From Streptomyces sp. TLI_105 (GTDB lineage: Bacteria > Actinomycetota > Actinomycetes > Streptomycetales > Streptomycetaceae): a stretch of 64,000 nucleotides of DNA. A program made the position numbers and the translations under genes. The DNA is taken from NCBI RefSeq assembly GCF_900105415.1, contig NZ_FNSM01000001.1, positions 7,882,001 to 7,946,000 on the forward strand, written 5' to 3'. This document shows positions 17,673 through 26,698 of this stretch, piece by piece (within the stretch, counting starts at the first letter, position 1; each line of letters opens with the position of its first letter). A model generated the notes under the pieces. The model worked only from the letters and a program-made list of their open reading frames with translations. It ran no database searches and was not told where the DNA came from.

Positions 17673-19379
17673 ATGAGCGACCACACGTCCATCGCCCCTC
17701 TCGCCGCCAGACAGGGGTTGATGACCGAGCCCACGCTCGGAGCCGGCAACTTCCTCGACCACGCCATCGCCGTCAACCCGAACCGCGCGGTCCCGTACGC
17801 CTACACCCACCGCGTCGACCACCGGGGCGCGGTCGAACTGCGGGGTCACAGCCTGCTCGACATCGCCGCCCTGCGCGACCACTACGCCAAGTGGTACTGG
17901 GCCAACGGCGTCCGGCCCGGCGACCCGGTCGGCGTGGTGGTCCGTGAAGGCCTGGAGCCCCTGCTCCACTTCCTCGCGCTCGCCGCGCTGGGAGCCGTCC
18001 CCGCCCTCGTCAACGACGCCATGCCGCACGAGGTGATGGTGCGCTACCTGAACCACGTGGGCGTCGTGGGAGTGGTCGCGGACGACCCCACGCGTCTGGC
18101 CGCCGCCTACCGCGAGACCCCTCACCGCCGTCCCCGCTTCATCGCCATGGCCGCCGAACTCCAGGCCTTCGACGCCGCGTCCGCGGAGCTGCCCGAGGTC
18201 TACCCGTACCGGCACGCCGCCGACGACGTGGTCGCGCTCATCCACTCCTCCGGGACCACCGGGACGCCGAAGTCCACCAAGCTGGCACACCGCCAGTTCT
18301 GGGACGGCAAGCAGCCGCGCATGGTGCGCTTCCCCGCCGAGAACGACGACCGGCTGATGTCGCTGATGCCGCACACCCACGCGGGCGGACTCAGCTACTT
18401 CCTCACCGCCACCCTGCTCGGCCTGCCGACCGTGGTCATGTCCGACTGGCGGCGTACGGTCGTCGAGCCGGTGATGGAGGCTTTCCAGCCCACCATGGTC
18501 GCCTCCTTCCCCCGCACCTTCGTGGAACTGGCCACCGGCGAACTCCCGGTCAAGGGCGCGGCGAAGGTGCACTCCTGGTTCAACACCGGCGACAGCGCCC
18601 ACTACGGGCACATCCGTCGGCTGGTGCAGCTCGGCGAGCGGCCCGCCGGCCTCGTCAGGCCCTGGCTGCTGCCCAGGGAGAAGGAGGAGCAGCCGCCCCT
18701 GCCCGGCTCGCAGTTCATCGACGGTCTGGGCTCGTCCGAGATGGGCATGGCGCTGTTCGGGCAGATGACCACGCCGGAGAGCGGGCGCGACGACCGCTGT
18801 GTCGGCAAACCCCTGGAGGTGGTGGAGAAGGCCGCGGTGCTCGACGAGGACGGCGAGGAGGTCCCCGACGGCACGGTGGGGCTGCTGGGTGTGATCACGC
18901 CTTCCCGCACCCCCGGATACTGGAACGACGACAGGCTCACCAGCACGTTCGAACGGAACGGCTACTGGCTCACCGGCGACGTGGCCAGGCGTGACGCCGA
19001 GGGACGGTTCTACCACCTCGACCGTACGGTGGACGTCATCGACACCGCGGACGGTCCGGCGTACAGCCTGCCGATCGAGGAGGTACTGCTCGCCGACTGC
19101 GCCACGCTGGTGCAGGACTGCTCGGTGATCGGCGTTCCCGCCGGACCCGGACGAGGTCAACTCCCGCTCGCAGTCGTCCGGTTGCAGGCGGAAGCCGCCG
19201 CGAGCACCGCGGAGGAGGTCCAGGAGGCGGCCAACAAGGCCCTGGTCGCCGCCGGGCTGACGCCGCTGGCCGCGGTGAGCATCGCGCGCACACCGGAGGA
19301 CTTCCCGCTCGGCCCCACCGGAAAGGTGCTCAAGCGAGAGCTCCGGACCCGTTTCGCCACCCTGCTGTCCGGCCGTTAG
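17673..19379 (+). CDS. AMP-dependent acyl ligase (acyl-CoA synthetase family)
   Basis: 568 aa ANL-superfamily enzyme. P-loop-like motif ALIHSSGTTGTPKSTKLAH, a LMPHTHAGGLSYF segment, an SSEMG motif in place of the usual YGxTE (DGLGSSEMGMALFG), YWLTGDVARRDAEGRFY, and the C-terminal GPTGKVLKREL lysine motif. It differs clearly from the cluster's other three adenylating enzymes. It should activate a carboxylic acid for transfer to CoA, a carrier protein or an amine. ATG 17673 is preceded by CGGGAG. First gene of the second unit; 11 nt separate it from the aminomutase gene. Confidence 0.85.
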   Translation: MSDHTSIAPLAARQGLMTEPTLGAGNFLDHAIAVNPNRAVPYAYTHRVDHRGAVELRGHSLLDIAALRDHYAKWYWANGVRPGDPVGVVVREGLEPLLHFLALAALGAVPALVNDAMPHEVMVRYLNHVGVVGVVADDPTRLAAAYRETPHRRPRFIAMAAELQAFDAASAELPEVYPYRHAADDVVALIHSSGTTGTPKSTKLAHRQFWDGKQPRMVRFPAENDDRLMSLMPHTHAGGLSYFLTATLLGLPTVVMSDWRRTVVEPVMEAFQPTMVASFPRTFVELATGELPVKGAAKVHSWFNTGDSAHYGHIRRLVQLGERPAGLVRPWLLPREKEEQPPLPGSQFIDGLGSSEMGMALFGQMTTPESGRDDRCVGKPLEVVEKAAVLDEDGEEVPDGTVGLLGVITPSRTPGYWNDDRLTSTFERNGYWLTGDVARRDAEGRFYHLDRTVDVIDTADGPAYSLPIEEVLLADCATLVQDCSVIGVPAGPGRGQLPLAVVRLQAEAAASTAEEVQEAANKALVAAGLTPLAAVSIARTPEDFPLGPTGKVLKRELRTRFATLLSGR

Positions 19380-19390
19380 GCGGGCCCCGG

Positions 19391-20821
19391 ATGATCCCGC
19401 AGCCGTACCAGTACGCGCGGACCCCGCTGACCGAGCCGGACTGGCGACGGCTGCCGGGCTGGCGCCGTGTCACGGAACGCGAATGGCGCGACGCCCAGTG
19501 GCAGAGGGCCCACTGCGTGAAGAACCTGCGCCAGCTCAAGGCCGTCGTCGGTGACCTGCTCACCGACGACTTCTGCGGCGATCTCGCCGCCGACCAGGCG
19601 GAGTTCGCCACTATGGCGATGCTGATCACCCCGCAGATGCTCAACACCATGGCACCCCGGGCCGCCGTGGAACCGGCAGCGTTCACCGAGGCGTTCCTCG
19701 CCGACCCGGTCCGCCGGTACATGCTGCCGGTACGCTCGGACCGGCACCCGCGGTGGCCGAGCCACCCGAAGGCGGGACGGGACTCGCTGCACGAGGCCGA
19801 CATGTGGGTGGTGGAGGGCCTCACCCACCGCTATCCCAACAAGGTTCTGGCCGAGCTGGTCGCCACCTGCCCGCAGTACTGCGGGCACTGCACCAGGATG
19901 GACCTCGTCGGCACCTCCACCCCCCAGATCACCAAGGCCAGGCTCGCGCTCCGCCCGCGGGACCGGCAGGAGCAGATGCTGGACTACCTCAAGCGGACCC
20001 CCACCGTGCGCGACGTGGTGGTGTCCGGCGGAGACGTCGCCAACGTGCCCTGGCCCCAGCTGGAGGCGTTCCTCATGCGACTCCTCGACCTGGGATCGGT
20101 CCGTGACATCCGCCTGGCCAGCAAGGCCGTGGTCGGCCTGCCCCAGCACTGGCTCCAGCCCGAGGTCGTCGAAGGTGTGGGGCGGGTCGCCTCGGTCGCC
20201 GCCCGACGGGCGGTCAACCTCGCGGTGCACACCCACGCCAACCACGCGCAGTCCGTCACCCCACTGGTCGCCGAGGCCGCCCGGGCCCTCCTCGACGCGG
20301 GCGTCCGGGACGTCCGCAACCAGGGGGTGCTGATGCGCGGGGTCAACGCCACCCCCGAGGACCTGCTGGACCTCTGCTTCGCGCTCCAGGGCGAAGCGGG
20401 CATCCTCCCGTACTACTTCTACCTCTGCGACGTGATACCCCACGCCGAGCACTGGCGGACCCCCCTCCACCAGGCCCAGCGGCTCCAGGAGGCGATCATG
20501 GGATACCTCCCCGGCTACGCCACCCCGCGGATCGTGTGCGACGTACCGCACGTCGGCAAGCGCTGGGTGCACCAGGCCGTCGCCTACGAGCGCGAACGCG
20601 GCATCTCGTACTGGACGAAGAACTACCGGACCGAGCTCGAAGTCCGGCAGTCGCCCGACGCGGGCCTCGAAGACGCGCTGGCCCGGCGCCACCCGTACTA
20701 CGACCCGCTGGACACCCTTCCCGAATCCGGCCGTCGCTGGTGGGCGGAGCGAGCCCCTGCCCAGGACGGACGGACCGGCGCCCCGCACCCCCGACCCACC
20801 GCACCGGAGGTCACCCCGTGA
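19391..20821 (+). CDS. KamA-family radical SAM aminomutase (lysine 2,3-aminomutase-like)
   Basis: 476 aa. The radical-SAM cysteines Cys160, Cys164 and Cys167 are in CPQYCGHCTRMD (CX3CX2C). Compared from memory with clostridial lysine 2,3-aminomutase: Arg169 (carboxylate binding, CTR), Asp347 (LCDVIPHAEHWRTP) and Asp384 (VCDVPHVGK), the pair binding the lysine side-chain amine, are all kept with the same 37-residue spacing. Lys390 is the expected PLP lysine, though the loop is DVPHVGK rather than DAPGGGGK, one residue shorter. The likely reaction is an alpha to beta amino shift of lysine or a similar basic amino acid. The N-terminal 100 residues match family length. Confidence 0.88.
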   Translation: MIPQPYQYARTPLTEPDWRRLPGWRRVTEREWRDAQWQRAHCVKNLRQLKAVVGDLLTDDFCGDLAADQAEFATMAMLITPQMLNTMAPRAAVEPAAFTEAFLADPVRRYMLPVRSDRHPRWPSHPKAGRDSLHEADMWVVEGLTHRYPNKVLAELVATCPQYCGHCTRMDLVGTSTPQITKARLALRPRDRQEQMLDYLKRTPTVRDVVVSGGDVANVPWPQLEAFLMRLLDLGSVRDIRLASKAVVGLPQHWLQPEVVEGVGRVASVAARRAVNLAVHTHANHAQSVTPLVAEAARALLDAGVRDVRNQGVLMRGVNATPEDLLDLCFALQGEAGILPYYFYLCDVIPHAEHWRTPLHQAQRLQEAIMGYLPGYATPRIVCDVPHVGKRWVHQAVAYERERGISYWTKNYRTELEVRQSPDAGLEDALARRHPYYDPLDTLPESGRRWWAERAPAQDGRTGAPHPRPTAPEVTP

Positions 20822-21861
20822 GCCCCTCCCCAGACCGCCCCGCCACCGGCCCGCTGCGCCGGTTGTGCTGGATCTTCCCCGACCGGGAATCGACCCGGAC
20901 GGCCGAGATGTGGCACGCCATGTTCTGGGACCTCTACGCCGAGGCCGCCGAGGACCTGGGCATGAGCTGGACCCGGCATTCCCCCGACGCGGTGACGGTG
21001 GACTGCACGGAACCCGGACGCCCCCGGGTCTACGTGGACGACGAGCCCGTCACACCCCGTGACACCCTCTTCATCACCGCGCTCTACTCGCTGCCGTACC
21101 AGCAGATGGACATCTTCAACCAGTACGCCCTGTGCTCGGTGCTGCAACAGGCCGGCTTCTACCTGCCCTTCCCTCCCGAGGCCTCGCTGATCGGCAACGA
21201 CAAGCTCGCCACCCTGCTCCACCTCGGCGGTTCCCCGGTCCCCCCGATCCCGACCGTCCGCATCGGCACGGGGCGCGACGTGAGCAGGCACCTGTACGAG
21301 GTGGCCCTCGGGAACATGACGTACCCGGCCATCGTCAAGCCGGCCGGCTGGTGCGGCGGCGGCGGCATCAACCTGGCGCGGAGCGCGGGGGACATCCGGG
21401 GCCTGGCCAGCCTCGCGCAGGGCGGCGACACCACGCTCGTGGTCCAGCCGTACCTCGGCGACGGCACGGTCGACCACCGGGTGTACGTGATCGACGGCGA
21501 GCCCCACACGGTCCTGAAGCGGACCCCGCAACCCGGCTCGGCGGTCGCCAACATGAGCCACGGCGGCACCATGGAGTTCACCCCGGTGCCCGAGGAACTG
21601 GCCAAGGCCACCGCCTACTTCGCCGAACGGCTGCCCATCCCGTTCTTCTGCCTCGACTTCCTCCACGACGGACAGCGGTTCTGGTTCTCCGAGCTGGAGC
21701 CCGACGGCGTCATACCCCGCGTCCCCGGAGATCCGGACGGGACGGTCCAACGGGACATCACCCGGGCCCGCTTCGCCGCCTACCGGGACGCCCACGCCAG
21801 GCACCTCGCCGACGCCGACGGCGGAGCGTCCCCGTTCACCTCACCGAAGGAAACGAGTTGA
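20818..21861 (+). CDS. ATP-grasp ligase
   Basis: 347 aa. ATP-grasp features: a GNDKLATLLHLGG segment, the ATP lysine in YPAIVKPAGWCGGGGINLA, LVVQPYLGDGTVDHRVYVID, and the metal-binding end FFCLDFLHDGQRFWFSELEP. ATP-grasp enzymes join a carboxylate (as acyl phosphate) to an amine, so this is a good candidate for amide-bond formation in a cluster without condensation domains. GTG 20818 overlaps the aminomutase stop and its own stop overlaps the next start, so it is tightly coupled. It might ligate the beta-amino acid made by its neighbour; this is inference. Confidence 0.85.
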   Translation: MSPSPDRPATGPLRRLCWIFPDRESTRTAEMWHAMFWDLYAEAAEDLGMSWTRHSPDAVTVDCTEPGRPRVYVDDEPVTPRDTLFITALYSLPYQQMDIFNQYALCSVLQQAGFYLPFPPEASLIGNDKLATLLHLGGSPVPPIPTVRIGTGRDVSRHLYEVALGNMTYPAIVKPAGWCGGGGINLARSAGDIRGLASLAQGGDTTLVVQPYLGDGTVDHRVYVIDGEPHTVLKRTPQPGSAVANMSHGGTMEFTPVPEELAKATAYFAERLPIPFFCLDFLHDGQRFWFSELEPDGVIPRVPGDPDGTVQRDITRARFAAYRDAHARHLADADGGASPFTSPKETS

Positions 21862-23084
21862 CCACGATGTTCTCGCTCACCCCGGAGGCGGCCGAGCCGC
21901 GGCTGCCGGTCGCCCGCAGGACACTGGAACGCCTGCGGCAGGTGCCGGAACTGGCCTCGCGCTACCGCGACTCCGAGGACATCCGTACCCTCGACGGCAT
22001 CGCCGCGCTCCCGCCGCTGCTCAAGGACGACCTCAACGTCGCCCTCGCGCACCTGCAACCGCGCGCCGAGCACGGCGCCACCTGGCTCTTCCAGAGCGGC
22101 GGCAGCACCGGCGCGCCCAAACTGGGTCACGCGCCCACCGGCTTCTACATGTCCGGGGTGCACGCCCACTGGCAGCCACTGGACCGCGAGGACGTCTTCG
22201 TCAACGCCTGGGGTGCCGGCCGCATGTGGGGCGCGCACTTCCTGGTCGCCGCCCTGGCCGACCTCTCCGGCTGCCAGGTGATCGCGCTGGGCTCGGTCGC
22301 CAAGGACGAGTACGCCGAGTGGCTGGCCTTCTTCGCGGCACGCAAGGTGACGGCGATCGGCGGCACCCCGAGCGTGCTGAGGCTCTGGTTCGCCCACGCC
22401 CGAGCCACCGGCCTGGAACTGCCGGACCTGCGCAAGGTGCTCTGGCTCGGCGAGGCGTGGCAGCCGCAGCTGGAGGAGGACATGGCCGCGGTCGCGCCGG
22501 CGGCCCGGCGCTGGGGCATGTTCGGAAGCACCGAGACCTGGGTGGTCGGGACCAACACGCCCCACTGCCCCGCGGACACGTTCCACACCCTGCCCGACCA
22601 ACTGGTCCACGTGGGCGAGGACCAGCTCCTGGACTTCACCACTCTCAACCCTGAGATGCTCAACCCGGTACTGCGCTACCGCACCGGGGACGCGGGACGC
22701 CTGGTGACGTGCCCGTGCGGCCGGCCCGGGCGGGCCATGCAGGTGCTCGGCCGCCGCGACAGCGTGGTCCAGGTCCGGGGCCTGGGCCTGCACGTCGACG
22801 AGGTGATCACGCGGGTGGAGCGGGAGGCGGGTGTCTCGCGCGCCCAGGTGGTGATCTCCGAGACCGGCGGGCGCGCCGGATCCGTGGAGGTGCTGCTGCT
22901 CACCGCCCCGGGCGCGACCGTGGACGCCGAACGGCTCCGCAAGGAACTCCTGACCGAGACCTTCACCCTGAGCACCGCCTTCCAGCACGATCCGGAGAAC
23001 TTCCGCGTGCGCCCCGTCGCGGACCTGGTCAGCAACGACCGGACCGGCAAGACCTCCGGCCTCGTGGTGCTGGAGGAGCGGTGA
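21858..23084 (+). CDS. PaaK-like adenylate-forming enzyme (first copy)
   Basis: 408 aa resembling phenylacetate-CoA ligase (coenzyme F390 synthetase family): TWLFQSGGSTGAPKLGHAP, WGMFGSTETWVVGTNTP, RYRTGDAGRLVTCPCGRPGR with the zinc-type CPCG element, then GRRDSVVQVRGLGLHVDEV and a C-terminal DRTGKTSGLVVL. TTG 21858 is chosen because GAAGGA lies 6 nt upstream and its last base begins the previous stop; ATG 21867 is the alternative. It should activate a carboxylate as an adenylate. Paired with a second PaaK-like gene at 25278. Confidence 0.82.
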   Translation: MTTMFSLTPEAAEPRLPVARRTLERLRQVPELASRYRDSEDIRTLDGIAALPPLLKDDLNVALAHLQPRAEHGATWLFQSGGSTGAPKLGHAPTGFYMSGVHAHWQPLDREDVFVNAWGAGRMWGAHFLVAALADLSGCQVIALGSVAKDEYAEWLAFFAARKVTAIGGTPSVLRLWFAHARATGLELPDLRKVLWLGEAWQPQLEEDMAAVAPAARRWGMFGSTETWVVGTNTPHCPADTFHTLPDQLVHVGEDQLLDFTTLNPEMLNPVLRYRTGDAGRLVTCPCGRPGRAMQVLGRRDSVVQVRGLGLHVDEVITRVEREAGVSRAQVVISETGGRAGSVEVLLLTAPGATVDAERLRKELLTETFTLSTAFQHDPENFRVRPVADLVSNDRTGKTSGLVVLEER

Positions 23085-24382
23085 AGCTCTCGCGGCCGGT
23101 GTCCCTGGGCTCCGAGTTCAACCGTTTCTGGATCGGCCAGTCGGTGAGCACCGTCGGTGACCGCATCACCGTCTTCGTGGTGCCGACCGTGATGATCTTC
23201 GCCCTGGACGCCTCCGCGTTCCAGGTGGGCATCGTGGCCATGGCGCAGTACCTGGGCATACCCCTCCTCGGTCCGCTGGCCGGAGTCCTGGTGGACCGGT
23301 GGGACAACCGCCGCACCCTGCTCGTCTGCGACCTCGCCCGGCTGGCGGCGGTGGCCGTCATCCCCCTGGCGTACTGGCAGGGCTGGCTCTCCACCCCCCT
23401 GCTGTTCGCCTGCGTCGCGGTGATCAGCGGCGCCACGATCTTCTTCACCGTCGGCTACCTGGTCGCCGTCCCCGCCGTGGTGCCGAAGGACGGCCTGGTA
23501 CGCGCCTACTCCCGGCTGGAAGGCAGCCGCTCGGTCTCCGAGGTCTCCGGCCCGTCCCTGGCCGCCGGCCTCTACAGCGCCCTGGGCGTCGCCGCCCTGC
23601 TCGTCGACGCCGCCAGCTACCTGATCTCCGCCCTGTGCATCCGCTCCATGCGGCCCTGGGGCGAGCGGACCGCCGCCGAGGGATCGGTGTGGCAGCGGCT
23701 GACGGCGGGCTTCCGACTGAACTGGTCCGACCCGGTGCTGCGCCGGGTGGTGGTGGCGGCCGTGACGCTCAACTGCGGCGGCCCCGTCTTCGTCACCGTG
23801 CTCCCGATCCTCGCCTATCAGGGACTCGGCGTCTCCGTCGGGGTCTTCGGCGCCGCCATGTCCGTGGCAGCGGTGGGCGCCCTGGCCGGAGCGGCCCTCG
23901 CGCCGAAGGCCGGTGAACGGCTGGGGACGGGACGGATGCTGGCCTGGGCGCTGCTCCTGCACTGCCTGGTGGGCCTCGGCGTGCTCGCGGCACCCGCCCT
24001 CCCGGCCGGCGCCGTGATCGCCGTGACCATGGGCTGCTACGGCTTCTTCATGTCCTTCATCAACGTGAGCAGCGCGCCCATCCGGCAGTCCCGGATGCCC
24101 GCACGGAACCAAGGGGTGATGCACGCGGCCTTCCGCACCGCGACCTGGGGTGTGATCCCTCTGGCCGCCTTGGCCGGAGGCCTGGCGGTCAGCCTGCTCA
24201 CCGGCCCGCTCGGCATACTGGACGCGGCCCGGGTCACCATGGCCGGGGGCACGCTGCTCGCGGCCTGCTCCTTCCTGCCGGCGCTGCGGATCCAGCGCCT
24301 GCTGGACGAGGCCGAACGGCGACGGACGCCGGAGGCGGACGGCGGGAACGCCGAACCGGCTCTGGCCGAGGGCACCTCGTGA
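23081..24382 (+). CDS. MFS transporter (putative product exporter)
   Basis: 433 aa with about twelve membrane helices, an N-terminal FWIGQSVSTVGDRITVFVVP helix and the loop 2-3 signature PLAGVLVDRWDNRRTLL. It resembles the enterobactin-exporter/MFS_3 group used in natural-product clusters. GTG 23081 overlaps the upstream stop; its stop overlaps the SDR start by 4 nt. Likely efflux of, or self-resistance to, the cluster product. Confidence 0.87.
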   Translation: MKLSRPVSLGSEFNRFWIGQSVSTVGDRITVFVVPTVMIFALDASAFQVGIVAMAQYLGIPLLGPLAGVLVDRWDNRRTLLVCDLARLAAVAVIPLAYWQGWLSTPLLFACVAVISGATIFFTVGYLVAVPAVVPKDGLVRAYSRLEGSRSVSEVSGPSLAAGLYSALGVAALLVDAASYLISALCIRSMRPWGERTAAEGSVWQRLTAGFRLNWSDPVLRRVVVAAVTLNCGGPVFVTVLPILAYQGLGVSVGVFGAAMSVAAVGALAGAALAPKAGERLGTGRMLAWALLLHCLVGLGVLAAPALPAGAVIAVTMGCYGFFMSFINVSSAPIRQSRMPARNQGVMHAAFRTATWGVIPLAALAGGLAVSLLTGPLGILDAARVTMAGGTLLAACSFLPALRIQRLLDEAERRRTPEADGGNAEPALAEGTS

Positions 24383-25278
24383 CCGCGGCGGACCGCGAAC
24401 CTCAGGTCGTGCTGATCACCGGAACGTCCTCGGGCATCGGCAAGGCCACGGCGATCGCCGCGGCACGGGCCGGCTTCGCCACGGTCGCCACCCTGCGCGA
24501 GCCCGGCCGTGCCGGGGCCCTGCGGGAGGAGGCCGACCGGGCCGGCGTCCCCCTGGACATCCGCAGACTGGACGTCACCGACCCCGACTCCGTCGCCCGC
24601 TGCGTCGACGGCGTGCACCAGGCGTACGGACGACTGGACGCCGTGGTCAACAACGCCGGCATCTCCAACTTCGACCCGACCCTGGAGATGTCCACCACGG
24701 AAGCACTGCGGGCCAACCTGGAGGTGAACTTCTTCGGGGTGGTCGAGGTGAGCCGGGCCGCGATGCCGCTGCTCCGGGCCGCCCAGGGGCGCCTTGTCAC
24801 CATCGGCAGCGTCCACGGAGTCGTCGGGCAGCCCTTCAACGAGGCCTACTGCGCGGCCAAGTTCGCCGTCGAAGGGTTCATGGAGAGCCTGGCCCCGGTG
24901 GCGGAGGCGCACGGGGTGAAGGTGTCCGTCGTGGTCCCCGGTTTCGTCAGGGACACCTCGTTCGGGATCTTCCCCGACATCAACCGCAAGACCATCGAGG
25001 CCGCCTCCGGTCCCTACGGCCCGACCTTCGCCGACTACGTCGACTGGGTCGTCCACCACGGATGGGAGGGCGCCGGGCAGGACGCGTCCGAGGTGGCGGA
25101 GGTCGTGGTGCGGACGCTGCGGGCCGAGCGACCGGCCTTCCGCGTTCCCACCCATCCCTGGGCGGCCGCCTACCTGGAGAACAAGCTGACCGACCGTGAC
25201 GGCTCCGTCGTGCAGGAACTCGCACGTACGTGGATCGGGCGCCGGCAGGAATCCGACGACACAGAGCAGGAGAGGTAG
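24379..25278 (+). CDS. Short-chain dehydrogenase/reductase
   Basis: 299 aa classical SDR: cofactor motif TGTSSGIG, NNAGISNFDPTLEM, and the catalytic Ser-Tyr-Lys in IGSVHGVVG and EAYCAAKFAVEGF; the glycine pattern and TLREPGR suggest NADP(H). It would reduce or oxidise a carbonyl/alcohol in the pathway. GTG start overlaps the MFS stop; the stop TAG shares its last base with the next GTG. Substrate unknown. Confidence 0.88.
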   Translation: MTAADREPQVVLITGTSSGIGKATAIAAARAGFATVATLREPGRAGALREEADRAGVPLDIRRLDVTDPDSVARCVDGVHQAYGRLDAVVNNAGISNFDPTLEMSTTEALRANLEVNFFGVVEVSRAAMPLLRAAQGRLVTIGSVHGVVGQPFNEAYCAAKFAVEGFMESLAPVAEAHGVKVSVVVPGFVRDTSFGIFPDINRKTIEAASGPYGPTFADYVDWVVHHGWEGAGQDASEVAEVVVRTLRAERPAFRVPTHPWAAAYLENKLTDRDGSVVQELARTWIGRRQESDDTEQER

Positions 25279-26534
25279 TGCCCGCCAAATCCCTTCAAGA
25301 ACTGGTCGACTTCGTCCGCACCCACTCACCCTTCTACGCGGAGGCGTACCGGGACGTGCCACGGACGGTCTCGCACCTCACCCAGCTTCCCGTCATCGAC
25401 CACGCGGAGTTCTGGGCGGCGAACACCTGGCCCGACAACCGGGTGCTGACCGGCCCACTGACCGACGCCGGGGTCTACAGGACCGGCGGCACCACCGGCG
25501 TGCCCAAGCTGTCCGTCTGGTCGCGGTCGGAGCACGCCGACTCGGTCACCGCGTTCGGCGCCGGCATCGTGCGGGCCGGGCTGAAGCCGGGGCACCGGGT
25601 GGCCAACCTCTTCTGGGCCGGCGAACTGTACGGCGGGATGCTCTACATCGAACACGCCCTGCACGCGGCCCCCGTGGAGAACGTCCGCCTGCCCGTCGGT
25701 GCCGGCGCCCCCAACGAATTCGTCGCCGACCTGATCGACGACTTCGGTGTGAACGTCCTCGCCGGCGTCCCGATGAAGCTGGCCGCCGTGGCGGAATGCC
25801 TCGTCCGGCGAGGCCGGACCGCCGACTCGGTGGAACTGCTGCTCTTCGGCGGCGACCTGCTCTTCACCGATCTGCGTCCCATCCTGCTGCGGGCCTTCCC
25901 CAAGGCGGCCATCGCCTCGGTCGGTTACGCCTCCATCGACGCGGGGCTCGTCGGGCGTCCCGTACCCGGGGAGGACGTACGGGTGCACGAGGCGTTCCCG
26001 CACCGGACGGTGGTGGAACTCGTGGACGACGTCACCGACGAGCCGATCACCACACCGGGGGTGCCGGGCCGCGTCATGGTCACCAACCTGTTCCGCACCC
26101 TCATGCCGGTCATCAGGTTTCCGACGGGCGACCGCGGTGAGTGGGTCGACCCGCAGTGCCGACAGTTCCGTCTCCTGGGCCGGTCCATGGAGGGCGGACG
26201 GGTCGGCACGGTCTCGATGCCGATCGAGGACGTCCGCGCGGTGCTCGTGGAGGCGGACCCGGACCGGTACATCGCCGGCATGCAGATGGTGCAGCGCCGC
26301 TGGGACGGACGGGACGGTCTGATCCTGCGCCTGGGGTACGTCGAAGAGCCCCCGGCGGACCTGAGCAGCCGGCTCGTCGAGGCGGTCTACGCGGCCCGGC
26401 CGCTCTTCCCCGCGGAGGTCGCGGACGGCGCCATCCACGAGCTGGGCATCGAGTGGGTGCCGCGCTCCGAGCTGGTCACCAACCCTCGGACGGGCAAGCT
26501 CAGGCAGGTGGTGGACGAGCGCCCGGCCGACTGA
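25278..26534 (+). CDS. PaaK-like adenylate-forming enzyme (second copy)
   Basis: 418 aa. Motifs: VYRTGGTTGVPKLSVWSR (P-loop-like), ANLFWAGELYGGMLYIEH, ELLLFGGDLLFTDLRP, RFPTGDRGEWVD, and C-terminal VTNPRTGKLRQVV. It is a divergent relative of the gene at 21858, without the CPCG zinc element. GTG 25278 is preceded by GGAGAGG. As last gene of the unit it may activate a second acid building block or act as a transferase-like partner. It ends at 26534; no hairpin is obvious. Confidence 0.8.
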   Translation: MPAKSLQELVDFVRTHSPFYAEAYRDVPRTVSHLTQLPVIDHAEFWAANTWPDNRVLTGPLTDAGVYRTGGTTGVPKLSVWSRSEHADSVTAFGAGIVRAGLKPGHRVANLFWAGELYGGMLYIEHALHAAPVENVRLPVGAGAPNEFVADLIDDFGVNVLAGVPMKLAAVAECLVRRGRTADSVELLLFGGDLLFTDLRPILLRAFPKAAIASVGYASIDAGLVGRPVPGEDVRVHEAFPHRTVVELVDDVTDEPITTPGVPGRVMVTNLFRTLMPVIRFPTGDRGEWVDPQCRQFRLLGRSMEGGRVGTVSMPIEDVRAVLVEADPDRYIAGMQMVQRRWDGRDGLILRLGYVEEPPADLSSRLVEAVYAARPLFPAEVADGAIHELGIEWVPRSELVTNPRTGKLRQVVDERPAD

Positions 26535-26698
26535 CCGGGCGGGCGCTCGGCGACCGCACACGAGGCACGCGGGTGCCGGGCGGCCTGGCGAGCGAGGTGG
26601 TGCCGCCGGCGGTCACCCCGGCCCCGAGCTCCCCACCGCCGGCGGCGGTCGTACGTCCCACGGTCCGCCGACGGCGTCCGCCCGGCGCCGCCCGCTCG

